Source: Leptothoe kymatousa TAU-MAC 1615 (lineage in GTDB: Bacteria > Cyanobacteriota > Cyanobacteriia > Phormidesmidales > Phormidesmidaceae). From it: a stretch of 64,000 bases of DNA. Both the position numbers and the translations under genes were made by a program. The first letter of the stretch is position 1, and the number at the start of each line of letters is the position of its first letter. Positions 27,953-36,146 of this stretch are shown in pieces. The stretch lies in NCBI RefSeq assembly GCF_018739865.1, contig NZ_JADOER010000004.1, forward strand, positions 177,280-241,279, written 5' to 3'. Under the pieces are notes generated by a model. It searched no databases. It was not told where the DNA came from and saw nothing but the letters and a program-made list of their open reading frames with translations.

Positions 27953-29140
27953 ATGGCTAAAGTAGCCTCTGTTCATCCCCTAGATACGTCCTTAACCCAG
28001 GTTAACCAGCGTTTGAAGGCGGCCAAATTAGGGTTGCAAATTGAGCGCCGTGGCGATCGGCTAAATCTGCGAGGAACCTTGCCGCCGCGTCCTGGAAGTC
28101 CTAAGCTGCGCCCCTATCAACAGCGAGTGCCCCTAAAAATTGCGGCGACTAAAGCGGGGCTAAAGCAATGTGAGCAGACGGCTAAAATTATTGCGGCTCA
28201 GTTATTGCAAAATATTTTTGATTGGCGGGACTACTTAGGTCCCATAGCGGGGCTGCGTATGGGTGGGGCCGATTTATCTTCCCAGATCGATGCTTTTGAA
28301 GCTAACTTCTTTGCCGCGCGTTCTTCAGAAACGTCGGCTGCGTCCTTGCGCACCACTTGGGAAAAAGCCTACGTGCCCTATTTGCGTAAACTGCACACTA
28401 CGGCAGATCGACATCCTAATCTGAGTTTGCCCGAAGCGATCTATGCCACGGTGCAAAGCACCCAGGCAAATTCTCGCAGTCGTCAAATTTGTTGTACCGC
28501 GTTAGCCGCCTTTGCCGAGTTTTTGAATTTGGAGCTGCCAACGGATCTGAAGTCCTTTTGGGGAACCTATGGTACTAGCCAGACCCAACTGCGCGATTTG
28601 CCCTCAGATGAGCAAATTCTCGAAGTTTATGACCGCCTAAAGAACCCTCGCTGGAAGTATGTTTACGGCATGATGGCCACCTATGGCTTACGTAACCATG
28701 AGGTGTTCTTTTGTGCGCCAGCCAGCGGCACGGGGGCAAAGCCATCCTCTGACCGTGAAATTATTGTGCAGGAAACGACCAAAACCGGTCGCCATGCGGT
28801 GTGGCCTTTCTATCCAGAATGGGTGGAACGGTTTGATCTATTAAATGGAGAACTGCCTAGGATCAATACTGACCTGAGCACCACGACGCTACAGCGGGTG
28901 GGACAACAGGTGACCACCCAGTTTCGGCGCTATGAAATTCCCTTTTCTCCCTATGATTTGCGCCATGCCTGGGCGGTGCGAACAATATTGATGGGGTTGC
29001 CCGATGCCGTTGCGGCCAAAATGATGGGCCACTCGGTGCAGGTGCACAATCGCACCTACCACCGTTGGATGACCCACCGGGATCAGCAGGCGGCTGTGCA
29101 AACCGCGTTGGCGAAAAATAAACTTTCGGCACCTATGTAG
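27953..29140 (+). CDS. Tyrosine recombinase/site-specific integrase
   Basis: The 395-aa protein has the catalytic domain of phage-type integrases: Arg in ATYGLRNHEVF, SPYDLRHAWAVR (the usual HxLRH box with Tyr in place of the first His), MMGHSVQVHNRTYHRW with the His and the nucleophile Tyr. The N-terminal half carries a basic region and a core-binding domain. No flanking attachment sites, tRNA or cargo genes are visible, so it looks like a resident chromosomal recombinase rather than an active island. A strong hairpin follows the gene. Confidence 0.88.
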   Translation: MAKVASVHPLDTSLTQVNQRLKAAKLGLQIERRGDRLNLRGTLPPRPGSPKLRPYQQRVPLKIAATKAGLKQCEQTAKIIAAQLLQNIFDWRDYLGPIAGLRMGGADLSSQIDAFEANFFAARSSETSAASLRTTWEKAYVPYLRKLHTTADRHPNLSLPEAIYATVQSTQANSRSRQICCTALAAFAEFLNLELPTDLKSFWGTYGTSQTQLRDLPSDEQILEVYDRLKNPRWKYVYGMMATYGLRNHEVFFCAPASGTGAKPSSDREIIVQETTKTGRHAVWPFYPEWVERFDLLNGELPRINTDLSTTTLQRVGQQVTTQFRRYEIPFSPYDLRHAWAVRTILMGLPDAVAAKMMGHSVQVHNRTYHRWMTHRDQQAAVQTALAKNKLSAPM

Positions 29141-29153
29141 GGGACGGCTTCGA

Positions 29154-29209
29154 CTCCGTTCAGGGACCGACGGCTGAGCGGAGTCGAAGCCGTCGGTCCC
29201 TGAACGGAG
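29154..29209 (+). repeat. 22-bp-stem hairpin with conserved loop GAGCGGAGTCGA
   Basis: Bases 29154-29175 are perfectly complementary to 29188-29209, leaving the 12-nt loop GAGCGGAGTCGA. CTTTT follows, so it may terminate the recombinase gene. A second, mutually exclusive pairing exists: ACGGCTTCGACTCCG (29144-29158) with 29179-29193. The same loop is found at 31142-31187 and 51029-51052 with unrelated stems. Confidence 0.9.
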
Positions 29210-29235
29210 CTTTTGGCTAAGCCCCATAGGGGCGA

Positions 29236-30015
<780 letters not shown>

Positions 30016-30161
30016 CTATTATTTTTGGGGCGCGAGGATCAAACGGCCGGTGCCCTGGCTGGTGGTCTTTTCTAAGGAATACAAAGGATTAGCTTAAATC
30101 ACACCCAATTTTGTGGGGGCTCGCCTAGCATGAAGGCATAACCCATTCTGGATGTAGAACC

Positions 30162-30479
30162 ATGGCTGTCAAACAACAATTTTCTAGTTTTCAAGAGATG
30201 CTGGAAGGCTCTGAAAAGCCTATGCTAGTGGACTTTTATGCCACATGGTGCGGCCCTTGTCAGTTAATGTCCGGCATATTGCAGCAGGTTAAAGGTCAGC
30301 TCCAAGATCAGGTGCAGATCGTGAAAATTGATACGGATAAGTATCCCAATGTGGCATCCCAGTATCAGGTGCATGCGTTGCCCACGATGGTGCTGTTTAA
30401 AGACGGTCAGATCGTGGATCGGATTGAAGGTGCCCTGAGTGCGGATAAGTTGGTGGCGCGGCTGCAGCCGAATTTGTAG
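30162..30479 (+). CDS. Thioredoxin
   Basis: The 105-aa protein is a complete thioredoxin with the active site WCGPC (Cys30, Cys33) in LVDFYATWCGPCQ and the cis-Pro in HALPTMVLFKDG. It reduces disulfides in target proteins. The N-terminus (MAVKQQFSSFQEMLE) resembles the small cyanobacterial y-type rather than the m-type, but that assignment is inference. It is monocistronic as far as can be seen. Confidence 0.93.
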   Translation: MAVKQQFSSFQEMLEGSEKPMLVDFYATWCGPCQLMSGILQQVKGQLQDQVQIVKIDTDKYPNVASQYQVHALPTMVLFKDGQIVDRIEGALSADKLVARLQPNL

Positions 30480-30642
30480 GGATTATCAATGGTCAGTTAG
30501 GGAAGCTCGACTTTCTGGGGAGAAGTTCTTCTTTTGGAGGGACGGGTTTTCAGGTGCGGTGAATGTTCCGTGCGCTCTGTGGATCACAGCGGTTATGATA
30601 AAGAGCCCCCGAACTGGGGGGTGACAGACTTATCAAAACGGT

Positions 30643-31128
30643 ATGGAAACGGCATGTGCCATTGCCCTGGGGAGTAACCTGGGGGACTCGGAGCAAACGA
30701 TTGAAACGGCATTGGCACAACTGGATCAAATAGATGGTATGCGGTTGGGGCTGCGATCGCAGCTCTATAAAACCGCCCCAGTGGGTCCACCCCAGCCCGA
30801 CTACATCAATGCCTGTGCCATTTTCCACACCACCCTCAGCCCAGAGCAGGTGCTCCAGGTTTTACTCCTCACCGAAACGAGGTGTGGCCGCGTTCGTCGT
30901 GAGCGTTGGGGACCGCGCACCCTTGATCTAGACCTATTGCTATATAGCGATCGCGTCATGGATACCCCTAGCCTGACCTTGCCCCATCCCAGGATGCATG
31001 AGCGCGCCTTTGTCCTGATGCCGCTGGCGGAAGTCGCCCCTGAGTTGCCCCATCCCATCCGCCAGCAAACAATCAAAGAATTATTGATGCAAGTAGATAT
31101 TTCCGGCGTTTATCCATTAGTGGCTTAG
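30643..31128 (+). CDS. folK: 2-amino-4-hydroxy-6-hydroxymethyldihydropteridine pyrophosphokinase
   Basis: The 161-aa enzyme transfers pyrophosphate from ATP to hydroxymethyl-dihydropterin in folate synthesis. Motifs are IALGSNLGDSEQTIETAL, the substrate loop YKTAPVGPPQPDYINACA, and the signature RERWGPRTLDLDLLLY with the metal-binding DLD. LPHPRMHERAFVLMPLAEVA follows. Length is normal. It is followed by the conserved-loop hairpin. Confidence 0.96.
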   Translation: METACAIALGSNLGDSEQTIETALAQLDQIDGMRLGLRSQLYKTAPVGPPQPDYINACAIFHTTLSPEQVLQVLLLTETRCGRVRRERWGPRTLDLDLLLYSDRVMDTPSLTLPHPRMHERAFVLMPLAEVAPELPHPIRQQTIKELLMQVDISGVYPLVA

Positions 31129-31141
31129 TTGATCTGGTCAA

Positions 31142-31187
31142 CCTGTCCTTCGCTGGCTGAGCGTAGTCGAAGCCAGCGAAGGACAGG
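31142..31187. repeat. 17-bp-stem hairpin with conserved loop GAGCGTAGTCGA
   Basis: CCTGTCCTTCGCTGGCT (31142-31158) is perfectly complementary to 31171-31187. The 12-nt loop GAGCGTAGTCGA differs by one base from the loop at 29176-29187, while the stem sequence is different. It lies just after the folK stop. No T-run follows. Confidence 0.9.
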
Positions 31188-31194
31188 CAAAGCC

Positions 31195-31214
31195 AGCTAG
31201 GGGCAGTCGAAGCT
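31195..31214. repeat. Degenerate member of the conserved-loop hairpin family
   Basis: AGCT flanks a 12-nt loop AGGGGCAGTCGA and is repeated as its own complement (31211-31214). The loop keeps the AGTCGA end of the family. It directly follows the intact copy at 31142-31187. Confidence 0.45.
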
Positions 31215-31263
31215 ACCGTTTGATGGTGTACGCTAATGCCGTTACTCCACTGCATCTATTCTT

Positions 31264-31818
31264 ATGTCCCTTGGTTTAGAACCTCCCCAGCTGCTGCAGA
31301 AGTGTCTCTTCTATGCCGGACGCAAATTTGACTTTGAAGTTAACCGCCTGCGGCTACCCAACAAAGTAGAAGGCCAGTGGGAATGTATTCGCCACCCAGG
31401 GGGAGCCATGGCCGTACCGATCACGTCCGATGGCCAACTGGTGTTGGTGCGGCAATATCGCTTTGCCGTACGGGGAAGACTGCTAGAGTTCCCGGCGGGC
31501 ACGATTGAAACCGGGGAAGATGCATTTACAACCATCCAGCGAGAGATCGAAGAAGAGACCGGTTATAGCGCTAAAGATTGGACCAACCTAGGTAAGTTTC
31601 CATTAGCACCGGGCTACTCAGATGAATTTATTTTTGCGTTTCTGGCCAAAGGGTTAGAGCAGCTAGAGGTGGCACCGGAGCAAGATGATGACGAAGATAT
31701 CGAAGTTGTCTTAATGACGCCAGAAGAATTTGAAAAAGCGATCCATAGTGGTGTGGGCGTAGATGCAAAATCGATTGCCGGGTACTTTTTAGCAAAACCA
31801 TTTTTAGATCAAAAATAG
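31264..31818 (+). CDS. Nudix hydrolase, ADP-ribose pyrophosphatase type
   Basis: The 184-aa protein has the complete Nudix box starting at GTIETGEDAF and ending REIEEETGYSA (Gx5Ex7REUxEExGU), which binds Mg2+ and cleaves nucleoside diphosphate derivatives. The upstream LVLVRQYRFAVRGRLLEFPAG and downstream PGYSDEFIFAFLAKGL are typical of ADP-ribose/ADP-sugar pyrophosphatases. The exact substrate is inferred. Confidence 0.9.
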   Translation: MSLGLEPPQLLQKCLFYAGRKFDFEVNRLRLPNKVEGQWECIRHPGGAMAVPITSDGQLVLVRQYRFAVRGRLLEFPAGTIETGEDAFTTIQREIEEETGYSAKDWTNLGKFPLAPGYSDEFIFAFLAKGLEQLEVAPEQDDDEDIEVVLMTPEEFEKAIHSGVGVDAKSIAGYFLAKPFLDQK

Positions 31819-31928
31819 CCGTTGCAGATTTTGGCAATGAAACGGTCTAGCACGGTGGCTTAATGTGCCGGATATAATCATTATTCTGAGGATCAGCAAC
31901 GCCGAGAAAAAAACTGTAGGGGCAGCTC

Positions 31929-32501
31929 ATGAATACCACCGATTTATTTGTTGAGCTGATTATCATTGGTGTCGGTGCCACCATCTGGGCTGTGCTTTTG
32001 GTGCTCAGCATTTTCGGCTATAGCTGGGTGCCATTTGATCATCTATTTGCCCTGCCGTCATTGCTGCCAATTTTGGCCATTACCTACATTCTGGGCATTG
32101 TCACCGATCGGGTGGCCGACAATCTATTTGATGCCCTATGGAAGTCAAAATTGGCGCAACAGTTTTATGCCAAAGATGGAGACGACTATGACGACCGTCG
32201 CTATATTTATCTGCGATCTGAGCGGTTAGCTAGTTTGTTGGAATATGGCAGAAGTCGGTTACGGATCTGTCGGGGGTGGGTACTAAACACAGCGTGTATA
32301 GTAATCAGTCTGGATCTGTTTATTTTGTTGCAGATCCCAGGACGATCAACCAAGATTTCGATGTTGTTGTTTAGTAATCTTTTCTTGGCTTTGTTGATCT
32401 ATGGCCTCTGGTTTTCGTGGCAACAGCTAACGCTGGCAGACTATCGTAAGGTGAAACGCCAGTCTGCGTGGTTGCGCTCCCATACTACTGAGGACGGCTA
32501 A
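31929..32501 (+). CDS. Hypothetical membrane protein, 190 aa
   Basis: The protein has about four hydrophobic helices (near residues 10-32, 41-60, 115-132, 140-160) with a polar stretch between the second and third that contains AKDGDDYDDRRYIYLRSERL. No family is recognised. The start ATG at 31929 is preceded by AGGGGCAG. Its 3' end overlaps the minus-strand caspase-like remnant by 17 bp. Confidence 0.68.
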   Translation: MNTTDLFVELIIIGVGATIWAVLLVLSIFGYSWVPFDHLFALPSLLPILAITYILGIVTDRVADNLFDALWKSKLAQQFYAKDGDDYDDRRYIYLRSERLASLLEYGRSRLRICRGWVLNTACIVISLDLFILLQIPGRSTKISMLLFSNLFLALLIYGLWFSWQQLTLADYRKVKRQSAWLRSHTTEDG

Positions 32502-32747
32502 ATGTGAGGGTGATGCCGCCGCTATTGCCGAGGGAGCCGCCATTGCCAATCAGGCTGAGGTTACCTTCGGCATTGATTTCAACCGAAAGGGTAACTTCGC
32601 TGAGGGGAAGCCAATTTGGGGTGGCGTCTTGTTCGAATAGGTCGTTGACGACGGCGAGTAGGCCCTGCATTTGGGATTTGAGCAGCACTGTAACGGTTGC
32701 AGATAGCGATAGCGATTAATCCCAACGGTGATTGCCCAGTTAGCCAT
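32485..32747 (-). pseudogene. Remnant of a caspase-like protein gene
   Basis: The minus strand encodes MANWAITVGINRYRYLQPLQ from an ATG at 32747, the typical N-terminus of cyanobacterial caspase-like (metacaspase/orthocaspase-type) proteins. After about 20 codons the frame loses that character. A different frame then carries a plausible C-terminal tail (MQGLLAVVNDLFEQD, then LSVEINAEGNLSLIGNGGS) to a stop at 32485. The simplest reading is a large internal deletion joining the ends of a longer gene out of frame. The second part alone could still be translated as a 67-aa peptide. Confidence 0.6.
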
Positions 32748-32893
32748 GTACCATGAGTCAGCAAATTATACCGATTCTAATGGCTGCTTCACGGATTTTG
32801 CTAGCTTTCCGGTCGTGATTGCCTGTAGTTTGTATGAAAAATTTAAGCTGCGGCTAAGTCCTTGTTCTAAATTTGCACCGATTCCATGGCTCA

Positions 32894-33574
32894 ATGAAAA
32901 TCTTTAAACACACCGCTTCAGAACTATCTCTACACAATCCGATCCCTTGGACTAACAAACTTTTTGTGGGAGTCTGGGGGGTACTAGGGCAAGGATTACC
33001 TTTGTTAGCTCTACTTAGCTTAGTCTTCAGTTTGGGAGCCGGTCGGCAAAATTGTCAGCAGCTAGGCTCAATCCAGATCAGCCAGCCAGACCTGCTGCCT
33101 TCACGGTTGGTTGTGGAACCTACATTGAACCGCGTCACGCCTACGGTGGTTGGCACGAAAATCATTCTAGGCAACAGCCTTCTAACTTCGAATACGTCTG
33201 TGCTTAGTCAAAATCAAGGGCAATGTGACCAAACCGTACAAATGTCGGTGATTGCTATATTGGTCTTGTTTTTGTCTATTGGCCTTGGCATACCTTATTT
33301 CGCATTACAATCCGAGACACTGATTTTTGATAAATCCACCCAACAGTTTCGCTGCATTCGCCATACCCTGTTGGGTAACAAAACCTGGCAATGTCCCCTC
33401 CATGAGATTCATGACGTAACCATAAATATTAGGCGTAATGATAGAACCTCTAAAACATATACCTATACCCTGACACTATTGCCAAAAGTAGGGAAAAAAA
33501 AGCTTCTATATAGTCCCCAACATCAGACAGAGGAAGCACGGGACGCAATCAAACAGTTTTTGAAAATTCTTTAG
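32894..33574 (+). CDS. Two-helix membrane protein (paralogue A)
   Basis: The product (226 aa from ATG 32894) starts MKIFKHTASELSLHN. It has two hydrophobic helices (about residues 22-45 and 118-140) bracketing a Ser/Leu-rich domain, then a soluble C-terminal domain with FDKSTQQFRCIRHTLLGNKT and WQCPLHEIHDVTI. The same layout and motifs recur in the protein at 34796, so they are paralogues. The C-terminal region resembles a PH-like domain. No function is assigned. Confidence 0.75.
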   Translation: MKIFKHTASELSLHNPIPWTNKLFVGVWGVLGQGLPLLALLSLVFSLGAGRQNCQQLGSIQISQPDLLPSRLVVEPTLNRVTPTVVGTKIILGNSLLTSNTSVLSQNQGQCDQTVQMSVIAILVLFLSIGLGIPYFALQSETLIFDKSTQQFRCIRHTLLGNKTWQCPLHEIHDVTINIRRNDRTSKTYTYTLTLLPKVGKKKLLYSPQHQTEEARDAIKQFLKIL

Positions 33575-33693
33575 GGATCAACCGTGTAACGTTTATCGAT
33601 TTGTTGTGTGCACAGCATCAGCCGAGCGCTCGTAGCGGATAAGGTTTAAACCACTTTCTAGATCTGTCTTGCTACGGTAGCGGAGTGCCCTGA

Positions 33694-34362
33694 ATGAAAT
33701 ATGGAATCATTGCCACAGATTATGACGGTACCCTAGCCACCGATGGCGTTGTTGCCGATGCCACCATTGTCGCCATGGAACGCTACCGCGAAGCTGGGGG
33801 CAAAATGCTGATGGTGACCGGTCGGGAGCTGACGAATTTGCAAACAGCCTGCCCCCGGCTAGACCTATTTGAAGGCGTCGTTGTGGAAAATGGTGCCGTA
33901 TTTTATCGGCCCAGCACCGATGAAATGACCCTGCTGGCCCAACCCTTCCCACCAGAATTTATGGCCAGCCTCCAGGCCCAGGATATAGAACAGCTGCACC
34001 AGGGGCAGGTAATTGTTACCACCTGGCAACCCCATGGCGAAACCGTGCAAAGGACCATTGCGGAACTAAGTTTAGACGCCCAGGTCATTCTCAATAAGCG
34101 GGCGGTGATGGTACTACCCACAGGTGTGGACAAAGCCAGTGGCCTAGGGACAGCCTTGAAACTGCTAGATCTGGAGACGGAAAAGGTGGCAGGCATCGGC
34201 GATGCGGAAAACGATGTGGACCTGTTGCGACGGGCCGATGTGGGGGTCGCCGTTGCCAATGCGCTCCCTAGTCTAAAAGCCATTGCGGATAAGGTGACCA
34301 CCCAACCCCGTGGTGCGGGGGTGGAAGAATTGATTGGGTTTATTCTGGGCGATTTGCTGTAG
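33694..34362 (+). CDS. HAD-superfamily phosphatase, Cof/sucrose-phosphatase-like
   Basis: The 222-aa protein is a type IIB HAD hydrolase. Motif I is IATDYDGTLATDG, motif II MLMVTGREL, the Lys is in PTGVDKASGLGTAL, and motif IV is VAGIGDAENDVDLLRRADVG. The cap between motifs II and III is smaller than in canonical Cof proteins. The substrate is likely a sugar phosphate or pyridoxal phosphate. It stands between two paralogous membrane proteins in the same direction. Confidence 0.88.
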   Translation: MKYGIIATDYDGTLATDGVVADATIVAMERYREAGGKMLMVTGRELTNLQTACPRLDLFEGVVVENGAVFYRPSTDEMTLLAQPFPPEFMASLQAQDIEQLHQGQVIVTTWQPHGETVQRTIAELSLDAQVILNKRAVMVLPTGVDKASGLGTALKLLDLETEKVAGIGDAENDVDLLRRADVGVAVANALPSLKAIADKVTTQPRGAGVEELIGFILGDLL

Positions 34363-34795
34363 AAGCCAGTCAACGCTAAACGGCTGGGGGGCTACACAAA
34401 TCGCTGCGGGATAGCGATTGAGTAAGGCTGCTATGTTTCAAGTTTTGATGATTTGTCAGGCTTCTCTGATAATTGAGCGTTCTTAGGCGATGTGGCCTGG
34501 GGGCTGAAATCAAGTTTAGCTAGTTGAATTAACCCATAGTTGAGCCCAGTGGGTGATAGCGGGCTCTATACATAAATTTCTAAGTGTTTTGAGTATCGTA
34601 CTTTTGCTTTGGTCTATGGATGGCTGCAATTAAGTATTTGTACGGGGAACACTTAATTGTGTTGGCTGATGTTTTTCGGAACCCGTTGTGAAGTGGTGCG
34701 TCGGTTTTTACAGACAGACTGTCTATGCCAGGGACCGCACTGACTACGGTCAGTTACATCTACTTCTTGATTCGCATCACACCCACCATTCACAT
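34363..34795. other. Intergenic region before paralogue B
   Basis: About 430 bp without a supported gene. The frame of the following gene is open back to 34688, but that stretch lacks protein character. Confidence 0.45.
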
Positions 34796-35740
34796 ATGCA
34801 GATTGTTAAGCAGACGCCCTCAGAGCTGATTCTGAGAAATCAGCCATCGAACGTGCGTAAAGGCATTGTTATTTTATGGGCTGTATTATTTTCTGGTATT
34901 CCCCTAGCTATGATGGGGGCTTGGATTTACGGATTGGGGGTGACCCAACTGAGCTGTCAGCGGGAGTCGAGTCAGGTCGTGTGCGATCGCACGCAATCCC
35001 GCCTTTTGGGCGCTCTCCCTGGTCCGGTCGAAACCTTTGACCAAGTTACGGTAGCTGAACTAAAAACATCGGCGGCGACTGAACGCAGCGTCACTGTTGT
35101 CGACAATTGGGTGGCGCTACAAACCGCCAATGGTGAAGTGGCCTATGTGGAAGAGCCCATGCGCATCAATGGTCGCAAGGGAACGGCTAATGAAATGCAG
35201 GCCATCACCGACCAAATTAATCAGTTTTTAGCCTCTGAACAAACCACCCTCACCCTTGAACGGGATCTGCGCTTTCGTCTTGGCAATAGCCTCTTTCCCC
35301 TGTTGTTTATGGGGATGTTTGTTGTGATTGGTGGTGCGGTCGTATATGTCTCTTTTCGGTCCGAAGAACTGGTATTTGATGCTACGACGCAACAGTTTCA
35401 CTCTAGTTGCCGCACGCTTTTGGGGACCAAGAACTGGCAATGTGCGTTGAGTGACCTAGAAGACGTGGCGATGGATGTGCGCACCGATAGCCATGGTGAT
35501 GCCATCTATGCCCTGAAATTTATCCCCCAACCCAGTCAGCCAATATTTATGTCAGGTTCGAAAGCTGATGTGGAAGAGACTTGCGGCTTAATCCGTGCTT
35601 TTTTGCAGGGGCAGGAGCCGACGGCGCCCCCAAAAAAACATAAAAAACTGCACGCCTCCCTAGACGTGCAGCAACAGATGAAAGACTATTCAGCATCAAC
35701 AGTAAGTTTGCCGACTGGACCAGATTATGGTGCAGCCTGA
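34796..35740 (+). CDS. Two-helix membrane protein (paralogue B)
   Basis: The ATG at 34796 (MQIVKQTPSELILRN) aligns with the start of paralogue A, so the upstream 36 codons are excluded. The product of about 314 aa has helices near residues 22-46 and 163-187, a polar middle domain, and FDATTQQFHSSCRTLLGTKN plus WQCALSDLEDVAMDV, matching paralogue A. A Lys-rich hinge (PPKKHKKLHASLD) and a Ser-rich tail follow and are absent from A. The function is unknown. Confidence 0.75.
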   Translation: MQIVKQTPSELILRNQPSNVRKGIVILWAVLFSGIPLAMMGAWIYGLGVTQLSCQRESSQVVCDRTQSRLLGALPGPVETFDQVTVAELKTSAATERSVTVVDNWVALQTANGEVAYVEEPMRINGRKGTANEMQAITDQINQFLASEQTTLTLERDLRFRLGNSLFPLLFMGMFVVIGGAVVYVSFRSEELVFDATTQQFHSSCRTLLGTKNWQCALSDLEDVAMDVRTDSHGDAIYALKFIPQPSQPIFMSGSKADVEETCGLIRAFLQGQEPTAPPKKHKKLHASLDVQQQMKDYSASTVSLPTGPDYGAA

Positions 35741-35813
35741 AACTTAGCTCACTTAGGCGATCAGTCGTAAGTTCAATTCCAACTAATATCCATTCATTAG
35801 ACAGCGGCAGGGC

Positions 35814-35999
35814 CTAAAGCTCGTGGTTGTACTTCACCCCGCGATAGGTAAGCTGTACGCGCTGGTGGTCATGGTCAGGCACCTTAAACGCTTTGCGCTT
35901 GAGGGGGGCACCGCGATAGGTGCCAATCCTTTCTGTGTCGGTTACCTGAATATTTTCGAAGTGTGCTTCGTAGTTTGCACCGTGAAATGAGAGCTTCAT
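35814..35999 (-). CDS. DUF4278 domain protein
   Basis: The 61-aa protein has the cyanobacterial DUF4278 features: MKLSFHGANYEA at the start and two YRG motifs, IGTYRGAPLKRKAF and LTYRGVKYNHEL. GGAGG precedes the ATG by about 7 nt. The function is unknown; members are small, basic and mostly cyanobacterial. Confidence 0.85.
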   Translation of the reverse strand: MKLSFHGANYEAHFENIQVTDTERIGTYRGAPLKRKAFKVPDHDHQRVQLTYRGVKYNHEL

Positions 36000-36146
36000 T
36001 TCGGTTCCTCCAAATGTGTAGATGCCATGACAGTGTGCCCAGCAATGGAGACGTTTTGCTAAACTTTCCTGCCGAAAACATCAAAACTGTGTAATTGACT
36101 ACAGTTTATATTTAATCTGAGTGCATTTGATATCGATTGACAAAGC

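Noticed and set aside
27953..29140. Integrase of an integrated genomic island
   Set aside because: No att repeats, tRNA gene or cargo genes flank it; neighbours are housekeeping genes.
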